A stretch of 26,034 nucleotides of DNA from Candidatus Poseidoniaceae archaeon (GCA_029250345.1 JAQXFL010000029.1:1-26034); one strand, 5' to 3'; shown: positions 17,249 to 24,577, counted from the first letter of the stretch. Notes: generated from the sequence alone by a model not told the origin. Translations and numbers: made by a program.

Positions 17249-18623
17249 CTAATCGACGTTCAGCACCTTGTGAACCGGTCACGGAGTTGACGAAATCGGT
17301 TTGAGGAGCTGACGGGTAAGCGGACCAATAGGTTTCACGCATTTCCTGATTCGCATTCATACATGCTACCACATCTCCAGGCCTCTGGGAGAGTTCAGCA
17401 GTCTGGTTGAGATGCGCAATAATCGGTTGAATGTTGGAGAGGTTCACCAAGCCCCATCCAGTCTGGGTGCACGGAGCAACAGGAGAGATTGGCATTGTCC
17501 CAGAGGTTGGGTCCCAATCAAGGTCAGGATACCATGCTGAACGGTTGAGAGCCTCACGGACTTGGTTATTCGACACCTGGAACGGATTTCCATCTTCATC
17601 TGAACCGTTCACCAGCATTCCATCTCGCATTGCTGGAGATGCACCAGAACTGTCATCATTGAACTCGGTCCGGAGTGATTCCAAAACAAACGACAGGATT
17701 CCTGCGGTCCGAGGCGTTGCGAATGAAGTTCCAGATGTCTCATGGTATCCGTCGATGTCATCGTGATTTGGAAGAACTTGAGTCCAGTCTGCTGAAATGT
17801 CGGGGTAAGATCCGGACATGATTTCTTTCTGGTCATCGCCCTCTTCTGCATAACCAGCAATTCCAATCGACCAAGGTGGCCCTGCTGTAGCATCTTGAAT
17901 CGCAGGAGATGGACTGTTGTCAGCCGCTCCGGCGTGCATTTTACCTTGCTCAACAACTGCAACCTCTGTCCCACGCTCAATCCCAGGCACTGGTAGGGAT
18001 CCTGGTGCGCCGAAAGAAGTGGAGATTATATCGACCAACGGTTGATTTGCAGCTGCGAGAACTGCTTCAGTGCTGAACCCCTCTACAAAGAAGATGACGG
18101 CGTTTGGGTTTGCATCCAATACTGCGCCTGTAACCGCAGAGCCGTGACCATCACTGGGGTCGTCGAGAATGAGAATATCGCTGTCACCATCGGGTGATGA
18201 GCCAATAATTTTGGTACCTGGGAAGTAGACGATGTCTGAAGCAACCAACGTATCCCAGCATGATGCTTTGTCAGCATCATAGCGTTCTTGCCATGTTCCT
18301 TCAAAGGTTAATTCACAAACTTTGTTGACACCGAGGTCGTCCAAAAGCCAGTCGGGGTAGGTCTCGTTGGTACGAAAGTGTTCATGGTAAACATTGATTC
18401 CAGTATCGATTGGAGCCACAACTGAAAAAGCCCTCCAATCGTCGCTTGAAGACTCCTTTTCATCCGCCTGGAGTGGGTTACTTTCGCTGCCCAAAGACAA
18501 CGCAAAAAAGGAGAAAATGAGGAGAAAGGTCAGAATGCCAACTGCGATCAAAGACTTCGGTTCAATCGTGGAAGATGGAACAAGTTCCGTAGAGATCGGC
18601 TCCTCTGCTTGGGCACCCGTCAT
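17244..18623 (-). CDS. Membrane-anchored subtilisin-like serine protease (S8), type II orientation
   Basis: This 459-residue protein has one uncleaved hydrophobic helix (about 24-44) after a short acidic N-terminus, so it is probably anchored with the protease domain outside. The S8 residues are Asp73 in PIDTG, His160 in DGHGSAVTG, Asn236 in GAADNSP and Ser300 in SGTSFATP, so it should be catalytic. The AAGN motif has changed to AADN but keeps the Asn. There is no propeptide domain between the helix and the catalytic Asp, unlike the subtilase at 10944-12956, and the two are not close copies. Cys103 and Cys122 may form a disulfide. A GGAGGG site about 7 bases before the ATG sets the start. Likely roles are surface-protein processing or quality control, possibly of the neighbouring giant membrane protein; that is a guess. 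Confidence 0.9.
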   Translation of the reverse strand: MTGAQAEEPISTELVPSSTIEPKSLIAVGILTFLLIFSFFALSLGSESNPLQADEKESSSDDWRAFSVVAPIDTGINVYHEHFRTNETYPDWLLDDLGVNKVCELTFEGTWQERYDADKASCWDTLVASDIVYFPGTKIIGSSPDGDSDILILDDPSDGHGSAVTGAVLDANPNAVIFFVEGFSTEAVLAAANQPLVDIISTSFGAPGSLPVPGIERGTEVAVVEQGKMHAGAADNSPSPAIQDATAGPPWSIGIAGYAEEGDDQKEIMSGSYPDISADWTQVLPNHDDIDGYHETSGTSFATPRTAGILSFVLESLRTEFNDDSSGASPAMRDGMLVNGSDEDGNPFQVSNNQVREALNRSAWYPDLDWDPTSGTMPISPVAPCTQTGWGLVNLSNIQPIIAHLNQTAELSQRPGDVVACMNANQEMRETYWSAYPSAPQTDFVNSVTGSQGAERRLD

Positions 18624-18693
18624 AGCGTTCCCTCCAACGGGGACTTGAAGAACCCTACGCCCATTTGAAAAACTGGTTCATCTTGGGCGTTTC
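18624..18693. promoter_or_regulatory. Divergent promoter region with inverted repeat around a TATA-like element
   Basis: The 70-base gap separates the second subtilase (minus, with an SD site) and oligoribonuclease (plus, without one). A perfect 7-base inverted repeat, ACGCCCA at 18657-18663 and TGGGCGT at 18684-18690, encloses an AT-rich stretch TTTGAAAA (18664-18671) placed about 27 bases before the Orn ATG. That suits a TATA box of a leaderless transcript. The repeat could be an operator or an RNA hairpin just in front of the ATG. The repeat is certain; its role is not. Confidence 0.4.
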
Positions 18694-19248
18694 ATGGGTG
18701 GAGAAAATGAGCGCTTGGTTTGGATCGATCTTGAAATGACGGGGCTTGACATCGCGAAAGAGTCCATCATTGAAATCGCTACAGTCGTTACGGACGGTGA
18801 ACTGAACATTTTGGCCACAGGGCCAAACCTAGCAGTCACGGTCTCAGAAGAACTCCTCGCAGATATGGATGAGTGGAACACATCTCATCATCACGCGAGT
18901 GGACTTGTCGAACGGGTCCGTACCCAAGGCGTCTCATGTTCTGATGCCGAGATTCAAACGCTTGAATTCCTCAAAGAATGGGTGCCTCATGGCTCTGCTC
19001 CATTGTGTGGTAACAGTGTATGGAACGACAAGAAGTTCATGGAAAAGGAAATGCCTCAACTTGTGGACTATTTGCATTATCGAATGATTGATGTTTCTAC
19101 GGTCAAAGAACTTGCCCGCCGTTGGTATCCTGAGGCAGGTCGGTACGAGAAAAAGGGAGCGCACTTAGCGCTTGATGACATTCTTGAATCAATCGAAGAG
19201 TTACGCTACTTTAGAGATAAAATATTCATTTCCAAAAACGAATCATAA
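18694..19248 (+). CDS. orn: Oligoribonuclease, 3'-5' exoribonuclease of the DEDDh family
   Basis: The 184 residues match the usual Orn length (about 180). All catalytic positions are visible: Asp12 and Glu14 in WIDLEMTGL, Asp112 in LCGNSVWNDKKF, and His157 and Asp162 in HLALDDILESIEELRYFR. RMIDVSTVKELARRW also matches the family. Orn degrades di- and oligoribonucleotides of 2-5 bases to mononucleotides, including pGpG from cyclic-di-GMP breakdown in bacteria. It acts in the cytoplasm, normally as a dimer. Orn is typical of some bacteria and of eukaryotes. In an archaeal genome it would be a gene of bacterial or eukaryotic type, probably acquired by transfer. No ribosome site precedes the ATG; a TATA-like element lies about 27 bases before it. 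Its last 6 bases overlap the end of xdhC on the other strand. Confidence 0.95.
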   Translation: MGGENERLVWIDLEMTGLDIAKESIIEIATVVTDGELNILATGPNLAVTVSEELLADMDEWNTSHHHASGLVERVRTQGVSCSDAEIQTLEFLKEWVPHGSAPLCGNSVWNDKKFMEKEMPQLVDYLHYRMIDVSTVKELARRWYPEAGRYEKKGAHLALDDILESIEELRYFRDKIFISKNES

Positions 19249-19259
19249 CCGCCAATTCG
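19234..19259 (-). terminator. Weak terminator-like hairpin and T5 run at the end of xdhC
   Basis: On the minus strand a 5-base stem (CGAAT/ATTCG, 19259-19255 and 19243-19239) with an 11-base loop is followed directly by five T (19238-19234). It includes the stop codon of xdhC and lies inside the end of orn. Archaeal transcription often ends at such U runs, but the stem is short. Low confidence. Confidence 0.25.
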
Positions 19260-20109
19260 GGGCATTGGCATCGATGTTCTTGAACAAAGCCATGACTTGG
19301 GCTACAACAGCTACAGCAATTTCCTCTGGCGATTCAGCACCAATGTTCAATCCGATGGGACAAATCACTGCGTCAAGAATGGATTGAGAAATTCCTTCAC
19401 TAAGGCAAGATTTCTCAAATGCTTGCCACTTTGAACGACTACCAATGACACCAATGCGAGGTCCGCTGGCACCATCTGGAAGTGCATCGTTGTCGTTGTA
19501 CATGTGAAGCAAATTGAGAAGACGTTGTTGGTCTTCACTCCAATCATGACCGAGCAAAAGGACATCTGAAAAACGGCCCATTGACTGGAGAGTCTCTTTG
19601 GCAAAAAAGGAATCAATCGTTTCGCTTGAGATTGAGAGCGCATTGGGATACAAGGTAGAATCAGCAAATTCGGAGCGAGTGTCGTGCACCGAGTGATTCC
19701 AGCCAAGAGCATCAAGTGAGGCAGCGATTGCTTGACCACAATGCCCACCACCCATCAACAACACATGCGGCATCGGTATCATCACCTCAATCGAGAGGGT
19801 TACTTGTCCCCCGCACAGTGAATCAAGAGGTTTCACTTCATAGCCCTTCGCACCCTTGTTGAGGCCGAAACGGAGCACCTCGCCGTATGGCGTGGAACTC
19901 GAAGAGAGAAGTTCTCGACATCGTCCTAAGACTTTCATCTCCAAACCTGCACCACCAACCGTTCCCGTCCAATCCTGATTCTTAGACATGGCAAGCCGTG
20001 CACCAACCTTACCTGGCACGCTGCCTGCAGTTTCAACGACACTGGCAAGAACAACCCGTTGCCCGGCGGCCAACTGGGACAGGGCCCATGCCATCACCGC
20101 TGCAGTCAT
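19243..20109 (-). CDS. xdhC: XdhC/CoxI-family molybdenum cofactor maturation protein
   Basis: The 288-residue protein has both XdhC/CoxI parts. The N-terminal region runs VVLASVVETAGSVPGKVGARL (19-39) and then CGG at 99-101. A Rossmann nucleotide-binding domain with VLLMGGGHCGQAIA starts at 116, and a C-terminal region contains CPIGLNIGAESPEEIAVAVV. XdhC binds the molybdenum cofactor, helps its sulfuration and delivers it to enzymes of the xanthine dehydrogenase family. A client is present in this window at 4812-9198. The ATG at 20109 is the first after an in-frame TGA, and no clear ribosome site is seen. It lies 45 bases downstream of mocA on the same strand, a pairing that is common for this pathway. 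The stop overlaps the stop of orn by 6 bases. Confidence 0.93.
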   Translation of the reverse strand: MTAAVMAWALSQLAAGQRVVLASVVETAGSVPGKVGARLAMSKNQDWTGTVGGAGLEMKVLGRCRELLSSSSTPYGEVLRFGLNKGAKGYEVKPLDSLCGGQVTLSIEVMIPMPHVLLMGGGHCGQAIAASLDALGWNHSVHDTRSEFADSTLYPNALSISSETIDSFFAKETLQSMGRFSDVLLLGHDWSEDQQRLLNLLHMYNDNDALPDGASGPRIGVIGSRSKWQAFEKSCLSEGISQSILDAVICPIGLNIGAESPEEIAVAVVAQVMALFKNIDANAPNWRL

Positions 20110-20154
20110 GTACGGCGCTGCGGACAGTCACACATACGCTTTGCGATATCAAGT

Positions 20155-20754
20155 TCACATGTCCTTGAGGAGTTCTTGCGCATGAATTGAGAGAGCTTCC
20201 AAGTCTTCAGGCGTGTCGATGTTCAAACCGAGGAGAGGTGCCTCAACAAGATGTTCGGAGAACTTGACAATGTCTCTTAATGGCACATCGGCTTTCGCAG
20301 TCAAAGCGGATTCAATTGCAGCAGTATCCAACAAAATGGGGTGACCTTTGCGACCGTGAGAAGCAAGAGTAAGAGAGGAGGAGACGCTCGACTCAAGGAG
20401 AGATTTGACATGAGAAATGTCCCAACCTGGCCGGTCAACTGGGGCGACAATCACGCCTCTTGGAATGCGGCCTTTGTCTCCTGCAAGCGATAAGAGTCCA
20501 CATTGAAGGCTACCGGTTCGCCCCTTCTCAGGAGAGGGATTAGAAAGAACATTCGAGCCAACCGTCTCTTGCATGATATCGAAGGCGAGTTCGCTCCGAG
20601 TAACAATTACGATTGGAGAACAGCCGGCTTTGGCCAACTTTTGATACGCCATACCGACGAGGGTTGTATCACCAATACGCACCATTGATTTGGGTTGTCC
20701 AAGCCGTTGACTCGCGCCGGCTGCGAGTATGATTGCTGGGCAAGGTCGTACCAT
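20155..20754 (-). CDS. mocA: MobA/MocA-like molybdenum cofactor nucleotidyltransferase
   Basis: The 199-residue protein is a GT-A nucleotidyltransferase. It has LAAGASQRLGQPK at 10-22 (nucleotide binding), APVDRPG at 104-110 (metal-binding Asp107), KGHPILL from 136 and NIDTPEDLE at 178-186. MocA adds CMP to the molybdenum cofactor, giving the dinucleotide form used by many xanthine-dehydrogenase-family enzymes; MobA adds GMP. Placement directly upstream of xdhC favours the cytidylyltransferase, but I cannot exclude a GTP user. GRTGSL at 78-83 takes the place of the usual Ser-rich GMSSS-type loop. The start ATG has no ribosome site. A TATA-like stretch CTATATC lies about 40 bases before it, in a gap shared with the gene on the other strand. 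Confidence 0.9.
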   Translation of the reverse strand: MVRPCPAIILAAGASQRLGQPKSMVRIGDTTLVGMAYQKLAKAGCSPIVIVTRSELAFDIMQETVGSNVLSNPSPEKGRTGSLQCGLLSLAGDKGRIPRGVIVAPVDRPGWDISHVKSLLESSVSSSLTLASHGRKGHPILLDTAAIESALTAKADVPLRDIVKFSEHLVEAPLLGLNIDTPEDLEALSIHAQELLKDM

Positions 20755-20820
20755 GGAGCGACCATGAGGTGGCTGGTTTTGTCTTTTGCTCTTGATATAG
20801 ACTCGATTTCATCGCCCTTC
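20755..20820. promoter_or_regulatory. Short divergent promoter with one TATA-like element possibly used by both genes
   Basis: In the 66 bases between mocA (minus) and the unknown acidic protein (plus), the only AT-rich box is TTGATATAG at 20790-20798. It is about 27 bases before the ATG at 20821, ideal for a leaderless plus transcript. On the minus strand it reads CTATATCAA, about 40 bases before the mocA ATG, which would give a leader of about 14 bases. Neither start has a ribosome site. The shared use is inferred from spacing alone. Confidence 0.45.
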
Positions 20821-21537
20821 ATGTCCCAAGAAAGTTACAGAATGTCCGAACCAGAACTTCGTTCCGTCGAAATGCTTCAAGGAGTCGTGAAGTCGACCTC
20901 TGCAACCCTTGTGCTTCTCACTCAAACTGAAATCAAGGTGAGGGTTCGAGGAGAATCAAAACGCTGGTATGAGATCTATGCAAAATACCATGGACACGAC
21001 GACATATACGACCTTGGAGACAACGGTTGGAATTATTCTGTGAATGCTGGAAGACGCGAAAGTGACGTTGTGGATTCAAACAATTATTGCGCCCAGTTAT
21101 GCCTTCACGCTAACGAACAGAACCTGCCTATCGGTGACCAGATAGTCACTGTGATTTTATCACTCTCCAACGACATCCAAACCGCAATGCAAATCCCTTT
21201 GCTGGCCCAGTTCATTGTATGCACTCGTGAGATGTTAGCGAATATTATGATTTTCCAAGATACAATGATTATCACAGAAGAGATGGCCGAATACGGGCAC
21301 GATTGGATGGAGGAAGAACACGAAGAGGAAATGTTCCAGCAGAATAACGAATATGAACATCACCGAATGATGGATGAAATGCAATCAATGGAAGATTTTC
21401 TTGCGCTTCAGGAAGAGACCGATGAAGAGTTAGAGGCCCAAAGAGAAGCAAACGAGGAAAAGAAGCGGAATCGAGACGAGCAGTTAACGGATTTCTGGAA
21501 TCAGTTGGCCGATAAATTCCACGATAAGGAATCATAG
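20821..21537 (+). CDS. Unknown acidic protein with C-terminal coiled coil
   Basis: I recognise no family. From the ATG at 20821 the protein has 238 residues; a second ATG at 20842 would remove seven, and starts further upstream would run into mocA on the other strand. The first 140 residues look globular, with beta-strand-like LVLLTQTEIKVRVRG and then RWYEIYAKYHGHDDIYDLGD, which is rich in aromatic residues. Cys90 and Cys94 are close together. From about residue 145 the chain becomes a long helix rich in Glu, Met, Gln and His (several EE and MM pairs), typical of a coiled coil. There is no signal peptide or membrane helix, so it is cytoplasmic. A TATA-like box 27 bases before the start suggests a leaderless transcript. 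Its stop overlaps the end of the acyl-CoA dehydrogenase gene by 6 bases. Confidence 0.78.
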   Translation: MSQESYRMSEPELRSVEMLQGVVKSTSATLVLLTQTEIKVRVRGESKRWYEIYAKYHGHDDIYDLGDNGWNYSVNAGRRESDVVDSNNYCAQLCLHANEQNLPIGDQIVTVILSLSNDIQTAMQIPLLAQFIVCTREMLANIMIFQDTMIITEEMAEYGHDWMEEEHEEEMFQQNNEYEHHRMMDEMQSMEDFLALQEETDEELEAQREANEEKKRNRDEQLTDFWNQLADKFHDKES

Positions 21538-22680
21538 ATGTTTGGTGATTTCTCGACCGATAATCATCTTTTGAACTTGCGAGGAGCCCTCGTAAATCTG
21601 CATAACCTTAGCGCCTCGCATGAGGCGAGCAACGGGATATTCCTCTGAATAGCCGTATCCGCCGTAAACCTGTACTGCATCGGTCGAGACTTCCATGGCC
21701 GTATCTGCGGCAAATCGCTTTGCGTGGGCTGCAGATTCCGTGTTTTGAACACCTGCATCCGAATCAGCTGCCGATTTCCACGTCAACATTCGAGACGCTT
21801 CAATCTTGGTCTTCATGTCAGCAAGCATGAATTGTATCGCTTGATGCTTATGCAAAGGCTTGCCGAAAGTCGAACGCTCACCGGAGTACTGCAGAGCGTG
21901 TTCATACGCTGCTCGTGCAAGGCCGGTAGCATGTGCTGCAATGTTTGGGCGGCTCATGTCAAACGCCTTCATGGCGTTCATCCAGCCACCGGATTCCGAG
22001 CCGCCGACCAACTGGTCTGCAGGGATACGAACGTCGTCAAACTGTATCGAGCGGGTATCCGAGCATCGTTGCCCCATGTTGCTTTCCTTCTTACCAAGAG
22101 AAAAACCATCAGCTGAACTTTCAACAATGAATCCCGACATTCCTTTGTAGCCTGCATCGACATCAGTCTTAGCGAGAACAAAGAAAAAATCTGCGTATCC
22201 TGCACCGGTAATCCACATTTTCGAGCCATTAATGACGTATTCATCACCGTCTCGAACGGCTGAAGTTTTGCACGCTGCCACGTCAGAACCTGCCCCAGGT
22301 TCGGTAACTGCGTAAGAGGCAAGTTTACCTTCTTCGGAAACCATCCGCAACCATTTTTGCTTCTGTTCCTCGGTTGCCCCTGTAATAATTGGAGCACAAG
22401 CCAGTGATGTAGCGTATGCTGCAGTTGCAAAACCAGGATCTCCCCATGCGAGTTCCTCGTTCACCAGTACTTCTTCCATCGAACCAAGACCCGGACCGCC
22501 GTAGTCTTCCGAGATATGCAAATTGAGCAATCCCATCTCATGAGCGGCTTGAATTGCTTCTTTAGGATAAATGGACTCAGCGTCCCAGTGTTCGGCATGT
22601 GGGCGGATTTCATCAACAGCAAAATCATGTGCCAATTCCTTCAGCATCTCTTGAATCTCGTCCAGTTGGAAGTTCACCAT
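21532..22680 (-). CDS. Acyl-CoA dehydrogenase
   Basis: The protein has 382 residues from the ATG at 22680; an in-frame TTG two codons earlier is less likely. It is a complete acyl-CoA dehydrogenase. An N-terminal helical domain is followed by the FAD-binding YAVTEPGAGSD signature and WITGAGYADFFFV. The C-terminal domain has YSGERSTFGKPLHKHQAIQF and ends with QIYEGSSQVQKMIIGREI, where Glu364 is in the position of the catalytic base of medium- and short-chain enzymes. It oxidises acyl-CoA to the 2-enoyl-CoA and passes electrons to electron-transfer flavoprotein. Chain length cannot be fixed, but the Glu position excludes the isovaleryl-CoA type arrangement. No ribosome site is seen. It follows the exchanger gene by 37 bases on the same strand. 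Confidence 0.93.
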   Translation of the reverse strand: MVNFQLDEIQEMLKELAHDFAVDEIRPHAEHWDAESIYPKEAIQAAHEMGLLNLHISEDYGGPGLGSMEEVLVNEELAWGDPGFATAAYATSLACAPIITGATEEQKQKWLRMVSEEGKLASYAVTEPGAGSDVAACKTSAVRDGDEYVINGSKMWITGAGYADFFFVLAKTDVDAGYKGMSGFIVESSADGFSLGKKESNMGQRCSDTRSIQFDDVRIPADQLVGGSESGGWMNAMKAFDMSRPNIAAHATGLARAAYEHALQYSGERSTFGKPLHKHQAIQFMLADMKTKIEASRMLTWKSAADSDAGVQNTESAAHAKRFAADTAMEVSTDAVQVYGGYGYSEEYPVARLMRGAKVMQIYEGSSQVQKMIIGREITKHL

Positions 22681-22717
22681 GAACAACCCAAGGAGTCGCC
22701 CCTTATTTCTTCATTGT

Positions 22718-23845
22718 TCAGAACATTATCCATTCACGGTTGTAGGATTCCAACACGATAAGGAAGAGAACATAGATGAGAATCATTGTGTAACCCTCCC
22801 ATTTCTTGAACTCGTAAGATGTCCGCATCATCAGCAATGCAATTCCGCATCCAACGACTGTGAATGGCATGAGTATGTAGACAATGAAGTCAAAACCTTG
22901 AGATGAAATTGCGAGTGGGTGAATAACTCCTGCAAGTCCGATTGAAAGCAACGGGTCGGTGATGTTCGAGCCGATCAGAGTCCCAATTGCCACACCTTGG
23001 CTTCTCTTTGAAGCCATGATTGCAATCGTCAGTTCTGGCAATGATGTACCGATTCCAGATACAGTCGTTCCGACTATGGCTTGTGGAACCTTCAACTCCA
23101 GAGCAATCATGCTTGCATATTCTACCAAATGTTGAGCAGCGAAAACGGCGAAAGCAAGGCCGCCAATTACCATAATTGTGTAGGCGGCAGTCGTCCAGTT
23201 TGAGCCTTGTACTTCGACCTCTTCGCGATTTTCTTCTTCTTCCAGTTGGATCACTTTCCTGTGCTTCAACAACCATCCGATGTAGGTGATGTATAGACCA
23301 ACCAAGATGCCTGCTTCCCACCGTTCAAGGACATAGTCGGTTAGTAAAAAGAAAGTCAAGAGGAGTACTGCAAGCAACATGATGAGACCATCACGCTTGA
23401 GCCATGATTCGCGGATTTTAAGGCCGTTTTTGACCACTACAATACCCATGATCAGAGTAATTTGAACAAATACGGAACCGAGGATGGAACCGATTGCAAA
23501 ATCGGCAACTTCGGGTGTCGAAGGAATATCCAATGCAGCGGTGGTCGTAACAAGAATTTCAGGAAGCGAGGTCCCGATTGAAACAATCGTCAAACCAATG
23601 ACAACTTCCGGTAAACCGCCTCGACGTGCCAACCCTTTCGCCCCTTCAATAAAAAAATCAGCAGAAAAAATGAGAAGACCGAGGGCGAGACAAGCAATAA
23701 CACCGGTTAGAAGGAGGCTGTCAATTCCTGCGGATCGTTCTAAAACGCGCACTGCGACGATGCCAAGAAACAACGCTCCAGTTGTTACGAGCGTCTGAAA
23801 GTGAATAAGTTGAGGGATGCCCATCACTTTGTCGTCGGACCCCAT
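22718..23845 (-). CDS. CaCA-family cation exchanger (Na+/Ca2+ or H+/Ca2+ antiporter)
   Basis: The protein has 375 residues from the ATG at 23845. Other in-frame starts are a TTG at 23857 and an ATG at 23824, none with a ribosome site. About ten membrane helices are visible, in two halves joined by a Glu-rich cytoplasmic loop (EEEENREEVEVQ). Each half has the alpha-repeat motif: GLTIVSIGTSLPE at 84-96 followed by GSILGSVF, and GTTVSGIGTSLPE followed by GTLIGSNITDPLL. The Glu in each GTSLPE and the Gly/Ser/Asn residues of GSN form the ion site in this family. It probably exports Ca2+ against Na+ or H+ and could also move other divalent ions. It is of YrbG type in size. It lies upstream of the acyl-CoA dehydrogenase and is divergent from the aquaporin. 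Confidence 0.92.
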   Translation of the reverse strand: MGSDDKVMGIPQLIHFQTLVTTGALFLGIVAVRVLERSAGIDSLLLTGVIACLALGLLIFSADFFIEGAKGLARRGGLPEVVIGLTIVSIGTSLPEILVTTTAALDIPSTPEVADFAIGSILGSVFVQITLIMGIVVVKNGLKIRESWLKRDGLIMLLAVLLLTFFLLTDYVLERWEAGILVGLYITYIGWLLKHRKVIQLEEEENREEVEVQGSNWTTAAYTIMVIGGLAFAVFAAQHLVEYASMIALELKVPQAIVGTTVSGIGTSLPELTIAIMASKRSQGVAIGTLIGSNITDPLLSIGLAGVIHPLAISSQGFDFIVYILMPFTVVGCGIALLMMRTSYEFKKWEGYTMILIYVLFLIVLESYNREWIMF

Positions 23846-23941
23846 AGGACCGACCAAGAATCCTTACTTCTTCACGGTTCCCTTCGAGTTGCAAAGTATG
23901 ATGTGAGCAAAGCACATAACTGGCTCACTGAACGATTTGAC
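23846..23941. promoter_or_regulatory. Divergent promoter region with inverted repeat before the aquaporin gene
   Basis: The 96-base gap between exchanger and aquaporin holds a perfect 6-base inverted repeat, GTGAGC at 23903-23908 and GCTCAC at 23923-23928. It encloses ACATAAC (about 23914-23920), which sits some 25 bases before the aquaporin ATG. This suits a leaderless start, as no ribosome site is present. The plan, a palindrome around a TATA-like box, is the same as in front of orn. Function is inferred. Confidence 0.35.
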
Positions 23942-24574
23942 ATGCTGCGTCGATGCATGGCCGAATTTCTCGGAACTGCACTGATGGTTGGAGTCGGGTG
24001 TGGTAGCATCGCACTTGGCGCATCAGGTGCAGTTGTTTCCATCAGTTTTGGAGCAGCAGTCACTGTTGCAATACTCATATTCCAACCAATAAGTGGGGCT
24101 CACATTAATCCAGCGGTATCTCTAGCGTTTTTTAGAAGCGGACACCTCGAAAAGGGAGCAGTAATTCCTTACATTGTCGCCCAACTCAGCGGTGCCTTGT
24201 TCGCCGCCTTCTGGCTCGATGGAATCGGCCCAACGTCAATTGCAGAGGATGTAACCATGGCGAGTGCCAGTATGGTTGAAGTGTTCATCACATTCGCATT
24301 AATGGCGAGCATTTACTGGATCGTATTGCGTTCGAAGACGCATGTTTCTATTGCCGTTTTCGTAGGATTCGTTGTGGCTGTACTTGCGTATTTTTTCGGG
24401 CCTCTAACCGGAGCATCGATGAATCCTGCCCGGACATTCGGCCCAAATATAATCGCAGGAATGGCTTCTTCCATCCCCTTCTATAGTTTTATGACCATCT
24501 GTGGCGCATTGATTGCAGCAGAACTCTTTGTACGTCTCAAACTGGGTGAAAGCGTCGATCGGGCTCAAGATTGA
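23942..24574 (+). CDS. Aquaporin/MIP-family channel
   Basis: The protein has 210 residues with six membrane helices and both half-helix motifs: NPA at 56-58 (GAHINPAV) and NPA at 161-163 (GASMNPARTFGP), followed by the selectivity-filter Arg164. Aligning by hand from the NPA motifs puts Phe36 at the H2 filter position and Ala149 at the H5 position, where strict water channels have His. That argues for a wider pore, able to pass small neutral solutes as well as water; archaeal AqpM also lacks the His. The frame is open upstream to 23801, but that region runs into the exchanger gene. The ATG at 23942 begins a normal MLRRCMAEFLGTA N-terminus. Its end overlaps the E1 gene on the other strand by 10 bases. 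Confidence 0.92.
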   Translation: MLRRCMAEFLGTALMVGVGCGSIALGASGAVVSISFGAAVTVAILIFQPISGAHINPAVSLAFFRSGHLEKGAVIPYIVAQLSGALFAAFWLDGIGPTSIAEDVTMASASMVEVFITFALMASIYWIVLRSKTHVSIAVFVGFVVAVLAYFFGPLTGASMNPARTFGPNIIAGMASSIPFYSFMTICGALIAAELFVRLKLGESVDRAQD

Positions 24575-24577
24575 GCC
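24562..24577. terminator. Palindrome at the overlapping ends of the aquaporin and E1 genes
   Basis: GGCTCAA-GA-TTGAGCC is a perfect 7-base inverted repeat with a 2-base centre. It contains both stop codons: TGA of the aquaporin at 24572-24574 and TGA of the E1 gene at 24567-24565 on the other strand. It may act as a two-way stop for transcription, although no T run follows. The palindrome is certain, the terminator role a guess. Confidence 0.35.

Noticed and set aside
20695..20820. Longer N-terminus for the unknown acidic protein
   Set aside because: It would overlap mocA on the other strand and remove the only promoter gap; the ATG at 20821 lies at the right distance from a TATA-like box.
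23801..23941. Longer N-terminus for the aquaporin
   Set aside because: It overlaps the exchanger gene and adds 47 residues not expected before the first helix of the family.
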